Assembly: GCF_000250675.2 (NCBI RefSeq)
Contig: NC_018681.1
Coordinates: 5,394,001 to 5,458,000, forward strand
Reading direction: 5' to 3'
Length of the DNA stretch: 64,000 nucleotides
From: Nocardia brasiliensis ATCC 700358
GTDB taxonomy: Bacteria; Actinomycetota; Actinomycetes; Mycobacteriales; Mycobacteriaceae
The position numbers and the translations under genes were made by a program. Below, in pieces: positions 51,922 through 62,030 of this stretch. The notes beneath the pieces were generated by a model. It was not told the origin of the DNA. It saw only the letters and a list, made by a program, of their open reading frames with translations, and did not search any database. Within the stretch, counting starts at the first letter, position 1. Every line of letters begins with the position of its first letter.

Positions 51922-53214
51922 TCAGGTTCGGCCGTCGCCGACGTCGTCACCGCTGTCGATGACACCGACCAGTACCTGTTCCACACCGTCGTCCTCGGCC
52001 GGCTCAGCACTGTCGTATTCGATGACGCCGATAGCCGGGGCATTACTCAGTTCCGGCACTTCGCCGGGGTCGCTCCCGACGAACACCGTCGAGTGCTCGG
52101 TATCGTATTTGCGCCGGTCCCGGCGCATCCGGCTCGCCGGTGCGCTCGCCCCGCTCGGGGCGGTACGACCGACCGGCGCGGGTGCGGGTTCGGACGGCAG
52201 AGCGCCGAACGTCGCCCCGGGCCGAGCTGCCCAACTCGCGGGCATTCGGAATTGGTTCGCCGACGTCATGACCCCGCCTGCGCCGCCGAACGCCATGCCG
52301 AGCGGCACCACGCTGCCGAGGCCGCCATTGAGTCCGGCCAGCGTCGGCGAAAACGAGGAAGTTCCGAAGAATCCGGACGAACCCGCCGCGTCACCGGTAC
52401 CACCGCCGGACAACGGATCGGCGGAACTCGGGTCGACATTGGAAGACTCGGCCACAGGGGCACTCGACTGGGTGAGGTCGGTCGCCGAGTTGGTGGCGTC
52501 GGTGCCTGTGCCCGAGACACCGTCTGCGCCTCCCGCAGTACCGGGATCACCGACTGTGCCGCCGCCCGGACCGGCGCCGACCGTGGTGGACCCTTCCGGC
52601 ACCGGCCCCGCCGTCGGCGTAGCCCCGTCACCGCCAGCCGCGCCGGGTGACGGTCCCGTGCCGAGCCCGCCGCCGATCTGCGGAGGCGGAGAAATCGGAG
52701 GCGGTAGCGCGCCCAACGCGGAGATCGCCTCGCCTGCGTACTTGTACATCACCGCTTGGGCTTGAATCCACATCTGGTAGTAGGCGGCCTCGTTCGCTGC
52801 GATGGCCGGCGTGTTCTGTCCAGCGACATTCGAAACCGCAAGCGACATCCCGGCGATCCGGTTGGCGACGATGACACCCAGCGGCGGCATGGTCATCAAG
52901 GCGAAGAAGTACGCGTCGGCCAACCGGGCGACCAGCGGCGCCGCGGCGGCCGCGACACCGGCTTGCTGGTGAAACCAGCCGGTGTGCTGACCGAAGCGCT
53001 CTTGCGCCGCCTCCGACGCTCGGCTTCGCCAAGAACTTCCCATCTCCGCCATCGAGCCCTGGGAAACGGCCGCCATGGTGTTGAGCGCGCCGGACATTGC
53101 CGATATCGCGCCCGATGCCGCCATCATCGGCATGAACCCACCCGTCGGCTGAATTCGGGCAGAGTTCACCTCCGGCGGTAGCGCGCCGAAATCCACATTC
53201 GGAAGAAACAACAT
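51922..53214 (-). CDS. PPE-family ESX substrate
   Basis: The 430-residue protein has FGALPPEVNSARI near its N-terminus, the PPE motif, followed by the PPE helical domain (about residues 15-170) with GSSWRSRASEAAQ, FFALMTMPPLGVIVANRI and YYQMWIQAQAVMYKYAG. The rest is a long Gly/Pro/Ala/Thr-rich tail, probably disordered. It would form a complex with PE and be bound by EspG. It starts 15 bases after the PE gene. Confidence 0.88.
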   Translation of the reverse strand: MLFLPNVDFGALPPEVNSARIQPTGGFMPMMAASGAISAMSGALNTMAAVSQGSMAEMGSSWRSRASEAAQERFGQHTGWFHQQAGVAAAAAPLVARLADAYFFALMTMPPLGVIVANRIAGMSLAVSNVAGQNTPAIAANEAAYYQMWIQAQAVMYKYAGEAISALGALPPPISPPPQIGGGLGTGPSPGAAGGDGATPTAGPVPEGSTTVGAGPGGGTVGDPGTAGGADGVSGTGTDATNSATDLTQSSAPVAESSNVDPSSADPLSGGGTGDAAGSSGFFGTSSFSPTLAGLNGGLGSVVPLGMAFGGAGGVMTSANQFRMPASWAARPGATFGALPSEPAPAPVGRTAPSGASAPASRMRRDRRKYDTEHSTVFVGSDPGEVPELSNAPAIGVIEYDSAEPAEDDGVEQVLVGVIDSGDDVGDGRT

Positions 53215-53229
53215 GAGAGTGCTCGTCGA

Positions 53230-53541
53230 TCACCCGAACGCCGTCGTACCGCCGACGACGATGGCACCCGACTGATCGCTCGTCTCGTAGTTCGCACTGA
53301 CTACCGGCAGTGCGTCGGCGAGCCGACCGTGCCCGGCCAATCCGTCGGAAGTACCGCGGAAGAAAGAGCGCATGTAGTCGGTGACGATCTGGCTCGCCCA
53401 TGTGCTGATGGAATCGATGGCCGCGGGTATCGGTTCCGCGGCGACACTCGCCGGCGCTGCCGTGGCGGCCACCTGCGCTTGTCCGGTGTGCAACTGGGCA
53501 CTGATGATTGGCAAATGGCTCGGAACAACCTCGAGATCCAT
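53230..53541 (-). CDS. PE-family ESX substrate
   Basis: The 103-residue protein is a short PE-like helical hairpin: VVPSHLPIISAQLHTGQAQV and AAIDSISTWASQIVTDYMRSFF. Its C-terminus holds YETSD, a match to the general Y-x3-D/E type VII secretion signal. The classical Pro-Glu near the start is not seen, so it is a divergent member. It precedes the PPE gene, as in the typical PE/PPE pair. Confidence 0.75.
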   Translation of the reverse strand: MDLEVVPSHLPIISAQLHTGQAQVAATAAPASVAAEPIPAAIDSISTWASQIVTDYMRSFFRGTSDGLAGHGRLADALPVVSANYETSDQSGAIVVGGTTAFG

Positions 53542-53643
53542 GGCAGTCTCCTAGCAACGAGCAACTCGGCGTCGAGTCGTACTAGATCAAACGCTATTGC
53601 ATTCCCACTGTGGGGAAGATAGTGAAAGTACCTATCCGTCGGT

Positions 53644-56600
53644 TTAGTGCCGAGACGTGGGCATCGCCGATTGCACCAGGTCACGGCGGGCAAGTAGCGG
53701 CTCGATGAAGATCCCGCGACCGGTGGGCTGTGGTGCGGCCTTCACATCTCCGATCAGCAGGCCGTCCATCTTCGAACCGTCCATGATCAGACCGGATGAA
53801 TTCAGATTCCGCATCTGCCCGAGTACGTTGTCGTAGAGGGCTGAGTCTGCTTGCGCGATATTCCTGGCAACGACAATGTGCAGTCCGATATCGCGCCCGT
53901 CGACCACGATCTCGCGCAGCTGGTCCAGCGGGTTGAGCATGCCCCGTTGTGCGACCATGTGGTAGTCGTCGATCACGACGAAAACCTCCGGCCCGCTCCA
54001 CCAAGAGCGTTCCCTCAGCTCCTGAGCGGTCACCTCGTCCGGTGCCCGGCGCTCCCGCATTTTCGCCACGAACGCCGGCAGGGAGTCCACCACATCGCGC
54101 TCGTTGGTCAGATATCCGATCAGGAGTTCGTCGGCAACCGCGCCCATATGCGTGCGTCGGTAATCGATCAGCACCACGCGAGCTTGATCAGGGTTGAACT
54201 GTGCGCCGATGGATTCCAGCAGAGCGCCCACCACCGTGGACTTTCCACAACCCGATGAGCCGAGCACCATCAGGTGGGTCGAAACCCCGAAGTCCACGAC
54301 CGCAGGCTGCAGATCGGACTCGCGCACCCCGAATGGGACGACCAGACGCTGTGCCAGTGTGTCCGGGGCGGGCAACAGCGCACGGACTTCGCTCAGTTCG
54401 ATCCGAGACGGTAGCAGTTTCACCTCCGGCGCAGATCGGCCCTGCTGGCTCGCAGCAACAGAGTCGATCGCCGACGCCAGGCCCGCGCCCGCGGATTCGG
54501 CCGCCCCTACTCCGTCTATCCGGGGCAAGGCGGTCAGCATGTGCAGTCCCTCGACCGAGATACAGCGACCGGGCCTATCCTGCGGAATCGCGGCGGCGAC
54601 TGCCCGATGGGTGTTGAATGTCGTGTCGGTGATGTCACCGAGCCGCAACTCCAGCCGAGTCTGCAACAGGTCTTTGATCGCCGACCGGATCGCCGCCCAG
54701 CGCGAACTACTGATCACGAGATGGATGCCGTAATTGAGACCTTGTACCGCGAGCGATTCCATCTCGGACATGTAGTCGTCGTAATAGGGCCCGTTCACCG
54801 CGAAACCGATGTCCCAGCCGTCCACCACCAGAAACACGTCACCGTGCGCGTCCCCACGTGCGATCAGCTCGGCCGAATCGCGCCGCGAGTTCCGCCGTCG
54901 CCGGAACTCGCGCATGGAGTCGATGCCGAGCGCGGTGAAAAGTGCCTGCCTGCTGGCGAGCAGATTGGTGATCAGTGCGAAGGTTCGTCGAATCCGATCG
55001 CTCTCCCTCGCCGGGGCAACCGAGCCCACGTGCGGCAGTCGCCGCAATGCGGACAGGCCACCGGCGAAGTCGAGACAGTAGAACTGCACTTGCTCAGGGG
55101 TATGCGTCAGCGCGGTCGACAGGATCAAGGTCTGTAGCGCGGTCGATTTGCCCGACTGTGGTCCGCCGACGACCGCGACATGCCCGCCTGCGGCCGATAA
55201 GTCAACCGTCCACACGTCTTGGCGCTGCAACCGCGGTTTGTCCACGATCGCCAGTGGAACGCGCAGCTCTCCCGGAGTAACCGAGGAGATCAGCTGGTCA
55301 AGGGTAGGCGGCACGCCCAAGGGCGGCAGCCACATCCGGTGCGCGGGCGAACCGTGTCCGGCCAGCTGCTGTAGCACTGTTCCCATGATCGTCGCGGGTT
55401 CGCCGTCGTCCTCCGACGCCTCGACAATGGCCGGGCGATCGACGATCGGCGGCGGACTGGTGTCGATGACTGCGTCGGTGTTGAAGAGCTCAGGGGGACG
55501 ATAGCCGCCTCCGGTGCGCCGCAGCCGTTGCGGAGCCGCCACCGCGTCCGGCACCGGAGCGAGGTACGCGGCGCCGACGTAGGCGGCCTGGAATCGCTGC
55601 AGATCACCCGCACCGACGCGGAGATAGCCCGAACCAGGCCGTTTGGGTAGGTGATAGGCGTCGGCAGTGCCGATCGCGTCCCGGGAATCACTGGTCTGGT
55701 TGGTACGCAACGCGATTCGATAGGACAGATGCGCCTCGAGTTCCCCCATCCGGTTCGACGGCACCTTCTGCGAGGAGAGCAGCAGATGGATGCGCAGCGA
55801 GCGGCCGAGCCTGCCGATGGCAACGAACAACTTCGCGAAGTTCGGGTATTGCTCGAGCAACTCGGCGAACTCGTCGAGGACGATCAGCAGCGTCGGCAGC
55901 GGGGCCAGATCCGCGCCTTGTTCCCGAGCACGCTCGTAGTCGGCGACGCTGGCGAAGTTGCCCGCATCGCGCAGGATCCGTTGTCTGCGGGCGATCTCAC
56001 CTTGGATCACGTCCTCCATCCGAATGACCAGATCCGCTTCCTCTTCCATGTTCGTTACAACAGCGGTCACATGGGACAGCCGATCGAACCCGAGAAAGGT
56101 AGCGCCGCCCTTGAAGTCGACGAGCAACAGATTCAACGTATCGGGCGAATGGGTCACGACCGCTGAGAGCACAAGTGTGCGAAGGAATTCCGATTTCCCC
56201 GAGCCAGTGGCGCCAATGCACATCCCGTGCGGCCCCATGCCTTCCTCCGCGGACTCCTTGATGTCGACATAGACCACCGTGCCAGTGGGGTCGTGCCCGA
56301 ACGGGATGTTCAGCCGACGGCGGTCGTTGTCGCGTCGTCGCGGCCACAACCGTCCGACGCGCAGCGCACCCGGGTCGGCCACACCCACCATGTCCGCCCA
56401 ACCGGTGCTGCCCACCGCTTGTTCGGCCGCCACCGCTTCCACCACCGTGGACAGCCGGTACGGTGAAAGCGCGCGGGCCAGCGAGGTCACCGCAGACACC
56501 GACATCGCGTCTGCCACCCCGACCCGGCGGAGGCCTCGAGAGGTCAACTCGTTCAACGATCCATCGCTGGAGGCTGTGAACCGCAGTGCCCGTGGCAAAC

Positions 56601-57654
56601 TCTGCTCAACGGCTCCCAGTCGCAACCAGGTACAGCCGTCAATGCCGGAAACGTCACGATCGACCGTCGCTCCTGCGACAGCCACCAGCAGCAGGTAGTG
56701 CGTGCGGTCCAGCGTCGGTTCGCTGTTCACCGAGAACGGTCCGCGGTTGAGCCCGATGAGCAGTTTGGCTCGCAACTCGGCCACACTGCGATACACCATC
56801 CGACCCGTTCCCAGCGCGTCGGTATCACTCGGATGCTGCACATGCGGAAGCCATTTCAACCACGCCCACTCCGGTGCGTCCGGATCGGGCAGCACCGCCG
56901 CGACCGCGACCTGATCGGGGCCGTGCAGCACCGCCACCTCGGCGATCATCGCGCGGACCAGCGCGCGCACTGTCACAGCGTCACCGCTGAGTTCCACCTG
57001 AGGCACCGAGAGCAGGTTGATCGCCACCGGCATATCCCCCACCGTGGAATAGGCTTTCGCGAATCGGGTGAGCTCGACGACGCCGACCGGATCGAGGTCC
57101 GAGGTCGGCGCCGCCTCTGGGACAATTACCCGGACCTGGTTCGCGATCCGCCCCAACCCCATTCGCGTGCGCAGAAACTGCGGGCTGGCAACCTGCACCT
57201 CCCACATGCGCTTGCCGCCGATCAACCGGCCCACTTCTGCGGGTCCCGGATGGCAATATCGCAGGTAATCGTGCAGCTCGGCCTCGGCCGCATGCACAGA
57301 TTTGCGATGTTCGGAGAGGCTGCGCAGATAGTCCTTCCGTTCCTCGTTGAGGTTCGCCGCTCCGCCGGTGTTTCCGCTCCCGAAACCGGTGCCGAACATC
57401 CCCAGCATCGAGACGACCATCATCATCGGGAAGAACAGCGATATCGGCGACAAGCCGAGCCCGCCGCGGAACATCATCACCATCATCCCGGCCATGGCCG
57501 CGACCATCACCACCGGCAAGATCATGCGCAGCCGAGAGGACGGCACGGGTTTGGGCAGCTCGGTTGGCGGCTCCAACTTCAGCTCGGTCACTGCGGGTGC
57601 CTTCGGCCCCCGGATCATTCGGGCCGGTCGGACGAATCGCCTGGTCGTTGTCAT
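53644..57654 (-). CDS. eccC: Type VII secretion ATPase EccC
   Basis: The 1336-residue protein has two N-terminal membrane segments (MILPVVMVAAMAGMMVMMF, FFPMMMVVSMLGMFGTG) followed by FtsK/SpoIIIE ATPase domains. Walker A motifs are GATGSGKS near residue 483, GGPQSGKS near 833 and GSSGCGKS near 1135; all three keep GKS. EccC powers substrate export and recognises Esx C-termini. The start ATG overlaps the eccB stop as ATGA. The tail holds a domain-3 substrate-binding part. Confidence 0.95.
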   Translation of the reverse strand: MTTTRRFVRPARMIRGPKAPAVTELKLEPPTELPKPVPSSRLRMILPVVMVAAMAGMMVMMFRGGLGLSPISLFFPMMMVVSMLGMFGTGFGSGNTGGAANLNEERKDYLRSLSEHRKSVHAAEAELHDYLRYCHPGPAEVGRLIGGKRMWEVQVASPQFLRTRMGLGRIANQVRVIVPEAAPTSDLDPVGVVELTRFAKAYSTVGDMPVAINLLSVPQVELSGDAVTVRALVRAMIAEVAVLHGPDQVAVAAVLPDPDAPEWAWLKWLPHVQHPSDTDALGTGRMVYRSVAELRAKLLIGLNRGPFSVNSEPTLDRTHYLLLVAVAGATVDRDVSGIDGCTWLRLGAVEQSLPRALRFTASSDGSLNELTSRGLRRVGVADAMSVSAVTSLARALSPYRLSTVVEAVAAEQAVGSTGWADMVGVADPGALRVGRLWPRRRDNDRRRLNIPFGHDPTGTVVYVDIKESAEEGMGPHGMCIGATGSGKSEFLRTLVLSAVVTHSPDTLNLLLVDFKGGATFLGFDRLSHVTAVVTNMEEEADLVIRMEDVIQGEIARRQRILRDAGNFASVADYERAREQGADLAPLPTLLIVLDEFAELLEQYPNFAKLFVAIGRLGRSLRIHLLLSSQKVPSNRMGELEAHLSYRIALRTNQTSDSRDAIGTADAYHLPKRPGSGYLRVGAGDLQRFQAAYVGAAYLAPVPDAVAAPQRLRRTGGGYRPPELFNTDAVIDTSPPPIVDRPAIVEASEDDGEPATIMGTVLQQLAGHGSPAHRMWLPPLGVPPTLDQLISSVTPGELRVPLAIVDKPRLQRQDVWTVDLSAAGGHVAVVGGPQSGKSTALQTLILSTALTHTPEQVQFYCLDFAGGLSALRRLPHVGSVAPARESDRIRRTFALITNLLASRQALFTALGIDSMREFRRRRNSRRDSAELIARGDAHGDVFLVVDGWDIGFAVNGPYYDDYMSEMESLAVQGLNYGIHLVISSSRWAAIRSAIKDLLQTRLELRLGDITDTTFNTHRAVAAAIPQDRPGRCISVEGLHMLTALPRIDGVGAAESAGAGLASAIDSVAASQQGRSAPEVKLLPSRIELSEVRALLPAPDTLAQRLVVPFGVRESDLQPAVVDFGVSTHLMVLGSSGCGKSTVVGALLESIGAQFNPDQARVVLIDYRRTHMGAVADELLIGYLTNERDVVDSLPAFVAKMRERRAPDEVTAQELRERSWWSGPEVFVVIDDYHMVAQRGMLNPLDQLREIVVDGRDIGLHIVVARNIAQADSALYDNVLGQMRNLNSSGLIMDGSKMDGLLIGDVKAAPQPTGRGIFIEPLLARRDLVQSAMPTSRH

Positions 57655-59204
57655 CGCGGACCGACCAATTCAGCCCCGACTCCGGTCGAGGGGATGCCGT
57701 CATGTTGAACTCGCGCATCCTGCTGGGACAGTGTCGGCCCCGGCGCGAACAACGACACGATGCTCCACGGCGCCAGCACGGGCGACCGCAACCCGAGCGC
57801 GGTGAGTGTGGGATCGGAACTCCCGCTCGTCCGCCCGGTCTCGATGCCGTAGCGCACCCCGCTGTCGGAAATCCAGAACAGGGACTCCCGCCGTGGCGAG
57901 CCCGGAGCAGAACCGGTCACCTGAACGAACGAGCCAGTATCGCGCGGCAGGTACGCTGCGTCCGCCGTGCGTCCTTTGGACCCGGCCGCAGTCACGAGCT
58001 CCACGGCGCGTGACTGTTCGCTGGCGGCGAGCGGTAGCTCCCTACCGACTAGCAGAGTCATCCTGGCCTCTCCCCCGCCCTCGGTCTTCGACCAGTGCTG
58101 GCAAGTCACCGGCGTGTCGGCCGGGTCGACCAGACCGACCTGCTGCGCCGGATAGGCCTCGGTACCGGATAGCGAACCGGGCCGCAATCCGGCCGCGACC
58201 ACATCCGGGCCCACCGGCGCTGCGGTAGCGTTGCCTTGCGCGTTCGCGTACCTGATCATTGCCGCGACGACAGAATTCACTCGGACGAGCCCACTCTTGG
58301 TCACCACATAGTGCGCGGTCTCCTCACCGGTCACCGATACCGCGAGCACCGCGCCGACCCGCGCGACGAGTCCCGACGCGAGTGTCACACTCGTGCCGGA
58401 CTCGGGCACCTCGGGCACCCGGATCGCCGGCACTTCAGTAAGTGAATTGATCAACCCCGGCGAGGCGGGCAGGACTGGCGCAGCCGAATCGAGACCGAGT
58501 GCGAGCACAACCGGCGCGTCGGCCAAGTCGATCGCGGCACGGACGACCTGGTCGGCGCTGCCTCGATAGACCAGCCAGGTCGTGCCATCCGAGCGAAGTA
58601 GCCGCGCCTGACCCGGACCGAGTTCGCGCGCTCCGGCGTCGTCTGCCGAGAGCGGTCCGCCGATAACAGTGGTTCGCACGGCTGAATGTGCCAGCACAGG
58701 CAGCCCGGTCGCCATATCGATCGGTGCTGCCATCCCGGTTCGCGGGGCGTCACAGACAGCCCATGAGGAATCACTGCCGCCCGAATCTGCGAGCGCACCC
58801 GGCGCCCCGGGAATACCGACCCAAGGCCCGCGCGGAAAGCGCGCCAACTCGCTGCGCGCGACGGATACCGGCTTCTCCGGCGCGCCGAGGATCAAACGGG
58901 CCGAGGTCAGATTCAGGGCCGGATACAGCCGGTCGCCGACCCGTACGTACAGTGCACCGGTTTCCTTCTCGGCGACCAGCCGCGCATCGCCGACCTTCTT
59001 GTCGGGACGAAAAAAAGCCAGGACCGCCGCGCCCGCGACGATCACGCAAGCCAATGCGACCCCGATCGCCAGCGCCGTGGACCGCCCACGCTGCGGATCG
59101 TCGATCATCGACGCATCACGGCGAACCAGCGCGTGCTCGATCCGACGGAGCAGGAATCGCCAGCCCGAGACCTGGTGCTTGGTCACCACCCGGAAGCGAG
59201 GCAC
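57651..59204 (-). CDS. eccB: Type VII secretion protein EccB
   Basis: The 517-residue protein has an N-terminal cytoplasmic part (KHQVSGWRFLLRRIEHALVRRDA, typical EccB), one membrane segment (STALAIGVALACVIVAGAAV) and a large periplasmic domain with repeats, cysteines (VCDAPR, CQHW) and the final NSLTEVPAIRVP region. EccB is a membrane part of the ESX core. It overlaps eccC and lies 4 bases after eccA. Confidence 0.93.
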   Translation of the reverse strand: MPRFRVVTKHQVSGWRFLLRRIEHALVRRDASMIDDPQRGRSTALAIGVALACVIVAGAAVLAFFRPDKKVGDARLVAEKETGALYVRVGDRLYPALNLTSARLILGAPEKPVSVARSELARFPRGPWVGIPGAPGALADSGGSDSSWAVCDAPRTGMAAPIDMATGLPVLAHSAVRTTVIGGPLSADDAGARELGPGQARLLRSDGTTWLVYRGSADQVVRAAIDLADAPVVLALGLDSAAPVLPASPGLINSLTEVPAIRVPEVPESGTSVTLASGLVARVGAVLAVSVTGEETAHYVVTKSGLVRVNSVVAAMIRYANAQGNATAAPVGPDVVAAGLRPGSLSGTEAYPAQQVGLVDPADTPVTCQHWSKTEGGGEARMTLLVGRELPLAASEQSRAVELVTAAGSKGRTADAAYLPRDTGSFVQVTGSAPGSPRRESLFWISDSGVRYGIETGRTSGSSDPTLTALGLRSPVLAPWSIVSLFAPGPTLSQQDARVQHDGIPSTGVGAELVGPR

Positions 59205-59208
59205 CGGG

Positions 59209-60963
59209 TCACCTCATCGCGGGCGCCAAACTCGCCAGCGCGGCCGCGATATCGAAAGCGTCTATGGTCATGAGGTCCTGATCGGTCAGGGCGCTGATAT
59301 CGGCGCCGTCCTTGGTGACGCGGTAGTCCCGCTCGGCCTCGGCCGCCTCGATCACATTGCGCACGAAACGGCCGTTACCGGCCAGATCGATCATGCGATG
59401 CCCATCGACGACGCTCTCCGACAACTCCATGCACCGCTCGCGCAGCACCTCGCGAGCCTGTTCGGACAACATCGAGTCCTTTTTGCACGCGATATGATCG
59501 GCAATTTCGACCAACTCGTCCGCGCCATAGCTCGGAAAGCGGATGTGCTTGGTGAACCGCGAACGCAAGCCTTCGTTGGAGCTGAGGAACCGATTGATCT
59601 CCTCCTCGTACCCGGCGATGATTACTACCAGCTTGTCCCGGTCATTCTCCATCCGTGCCAACAGCGCGTCGACAGCTTCCCGGCCGAACGCGTCGCCACC
59701 AGACAGGCCCTCCTGGATCAGGGTGTAGGCCTCATCGATGAACAGCACGCCGCCGACCGCCGAATCGATCAGTGCGTTGGTCTTCGGCGCGGTCTGCCCG
59801 AGATGCGTGCCGACGAGATCGGCTCGCCCGACTTCCACGACTTCGGCGCGCTCGACGACGCCGAGGCCGGCCAGGATTTTGGCGATCACCCGCGCGATGG
59901 TGGTTTTGCCCGTGCCCGGCGGGCCGGAGAAGATCAGGTGCTGCGACCGGAAGTCCACGGCGAGTTTGCGTTTGGCACGCACCTGATCCATCAAGACGCC
60001 GGACTTGAGCCGGTCGACCTGGTCCTTAACCGATTCCATGCCGATCTGCGCACTCAGCAGTGCCGATGCCTCGGTCAGCAGCGCCTCCCGCTCGGCGCGG
60101 GCAACGGAGGCAGCAACCTCGTCGGGATCATCGCCGGATTTCGGATCCCATTTGTCCGCGCGGGACGCGATCACCTCGGGGGTGGTGACCTGAAGTCGAT
60201 AGTTCTTGTCGCGCACCGCGCGCTGCCACTCGGGCCGCTCCGGCCAGAGTGAAGAGCCCTGGAGTTCCTTGAGCACCCGATCGGCGGTCTCGAAATCTCC
60301 GTTGTGCCGCAACAACATACCGAATAGATAGTGGGCGTCGGCCCAGATATAGGACAGAGGACCGGACGAACTCTCGTCGACAATCCGCTGTACCCGCGGC
60401 ATTGCTTCGCCGAAACGGCCGAGGTGCGCCATCGCCTCTGCGGCCATCAATTCGGCCGCGATATCGAGCAAGCTGTCCTCGAGGAGCGGCCGGCGATTCC
60501 TGGCCGCGAGCACCTCGTCCCAGCGCTCGGTACGGAAAAGCAGTGAGGTGCGGACAAAATCGGCGATGTCGTCGTCGGGCAACTCGTCCAGGATGGTCTC
60601 GGCCTCCCGCCATTCCTGGTCTTTGCCGTAGGAGCAAGCCTGCGCCAGCGCAATCTGATCCCGTTTCGCCATCGGTATCCGCAGTCCGAACAGTCCGATG
60701 TCCACCTGGCACCAAAGGGCGCCACCGACCAATCCGGCGCGCTGCTGGTCGCGGTAAAGGTTGTGGACCGATCTGTAAGCGCCGTAGATCACCTCGGAGG
60801 TGACCTCACCTGCCATAGCCCGGCCGAGCCAGGCGTCACACATATCCGGATCGATGTCCGTCGCCGCGTGAAATGCGGCGGCCGCGTGCTCTTTTCGGGC
60901 ACGTCCCGGCACCAGCCCGAGACTTTGTACGCCGGTATAAAAGGCGTCTTCGGCTGCCGACAA
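59209..60963 (-). CDS. eccA: Type VII secretion AAA+ ATPase EccA
   Basis: The 584-residue protein has an N-terminal TPR-like helical domain and a C-terminal AAA+ domain: Walker A FSGPPGTGKTTIARV near residue 350, Walker B VLFIDEAYTL near 408, and sensor/arginine parts FLSSNEGLRSRF. EccA helps handle substrates in ESX. The TTG at 60963 is chosen because AAAGGAAG lies 6 bases before it and it starts right before the first TPR-like helix (SAAEDAFYTGVQSLG). A longer frame runs to 61254 but overlaps the NlpC/P60 gene. Confidence 0.93.
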   Translation of the reverse strand: MSAAEDAFYTGVQSLGLVPGRARKEHAAAAFHAATDIDPDMCDAWLGRAMAGEVTSEVIYGAYRSVHNLYRDQQRAGLVGGALWCQVDIGLFGLRIPMAKRDQIALAQACSYGKDQEWREAETILDELPDDDIADFVRTSLLFRTERWDEVLAARNRRPLLEDSLLDIAAELMAAEAMAHLGRFGEAMPRVQRIVDESSSGPLSYIWADAHYLFGMLLRHNGDFETADRVLKELQGSSLWPERPEWQRAVRDKNYRLQVTTPEVIASRADKWDPKSGDDPDEVAASVARAEREALLTEASALLSAQIGMESVKDQVDRLKSGVLMDQVRAKRKLAVDFRSQHLIFSGPPGTGKTTIARVIAKILAGLGVVERAEVVEVGRADLVGTHLGQTAPKTNALIDSAVGGVLFIDEAYTLIQEGLSGGDAFGREAVDALLARMENDRDKLVVIIAGYEEEINRFLSSNEGLRSRFTKHIRFPSYGADELVEIADHIACKKDSMLSEQAREVLRERCMELSESVVDGHRMIDLAGNGRFVRNVIEAAEAERDYRVTKDGADISALTDQDLMTIDAFDIAAALASLAPAMR

Positions 60964-61067
60964 GGCGGACTTCCTTTCAGAAGAACTCGTCCTCACCAAA
61001 CGATATCCATCTCGCGAGCAGCGCGAAGAGCGACTATTCCCAGCGGAGGGAACAGTGCGGGACTCGA

Positions 61068-62030
61068 TCATTCCCGGGGAAACAACACCCGGACGACCGT
61101 GGCATTCGTCGGCATCGGCGCCCAACGAACTGCGGCACCCGGATATGGCGCCTCGATGATTCCGCCTCGACCATCGGCCAATTGGACGTGCTCGGGGCCG
61201 TTGTAGCCGAATGAGTCTGCGGGAAAGACCAGGTCTCCCGCGCGCACCTCCCAAATCTCGACCCGCCGACCGCTGTGGATCTGATCGTAGGTAGTACGTG
61301 GCAACACGACCTGGTCGCCTGTCGCCCCCGCAATCGCGTGCTTTACCAGGCTCGAGCAGTCGTATCCTCCGTCAGCCGGTCCATTGCCGCCCCCTACGTA
61401 CGGCGTGCCGATCAGCGAGCTGGCGATCCGCACCGCCTCGCCACCGGCCGAACGGTCATACGGCGTCTTGGCTCGTCGCGGATGCCCGCCGTTGCTGGTG
61501 TAGGTCGTCCCCCGGCCTCGGCCGCGACCTCGGCGCCGCCTGGGCCCCAAACTTCCCCTGCGACGCACCGGTTCCGGCACGGCGGGCGGCATGATCTGCG
61601 CCGCGACCGCCTGTGCGTTCGCGATATCGGAATTGACCTGGCGGGTAGTGTTCGCGAGCGCGACTTGAGCGGCACTCAGCAACGCAGGACCGCTGAAGCG
61701 GGTATCGCCGACCGTGGATATCGCTTTGACGCGCGACTCGAAATCTGCGATCTGGCCGCCGATCCGGTTGCGGCCGGTGACCGTGCCGTCCCCGGCGCGG
61801 CCCGCAGCCTGCTGGACGGCGTTGTCTCGACCGGCGTGTGCTTCGGCCACCGCCGCTTGCATGGTGCGCGCCTCGTTGTAGCTCTTGGCACCGGCACCGG
61901 CGAACTCCCGCGCGTCATCGCCGATCTTGCGCGCGGCAGCGAGTTCCTGCACCTCCGGTACGCCTTCGCCGTAAAGCTTGTGAAAGGCGCGCAGCACCGC
62001 GGACACGTCGCCGCTCAACGCGGGAGACAT
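61068..62030 (-). CDS. NlpC/P60 peptidoglycan endopeptidase
   Basis: The 320-residue protein has an N-terminal helical part (MSPALSGDVSAVLRAFHKLY) with WXG-like character, a central Arg/Gly-rich linker, and a C-terminal NlpC/P60 domain with catalytic Cys in GGYDCSSLVKHAI near residue 224 and His in GPEHVQLADG near 279. Such enzymes cleave peptide stems in peptidoglycan. There is no signal peptide, so export through the ESX system is plausible. ATG at 62030 is used. It lies 104 bases upstream of eccA on the same strand. Confidence 0.85.
   Translation of the reverse strand: MSPALSGDVSAVLRAFHKLYGEGVPEVQELAAARKIGDDAREFAGAGAKSYNEARTMQAAVAEAHAGRDNAVQQAAGRAGDGTVTGRNRIGGQIADFESRVKAISTVGDTRFSGPALLSAAQVALANTTRQVNSDIANAQAVAAQIMPPAVPEPVRRRGSLGPRRRRGRGRGRGTTYTSNGGHPRRAKTPYDRSAGGEAVRIASSLIGTPYVGGGNGPADGGYDCSSLVKHAIAGATGDQVVLPRTTYDQIHSGRRVEIWEVRAGDLVFPADSFGYNGPEHVQLADGRGGIIEAPYPGAAVRWAPMPTNATVVRVLFPRE

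Noticed and set aside
58669..60252. A 527-codon plus-strand open frame opposite eccB and eccA
   Set aside because: It spans two real genes on the other strand and has no domain or ribosome binding site.
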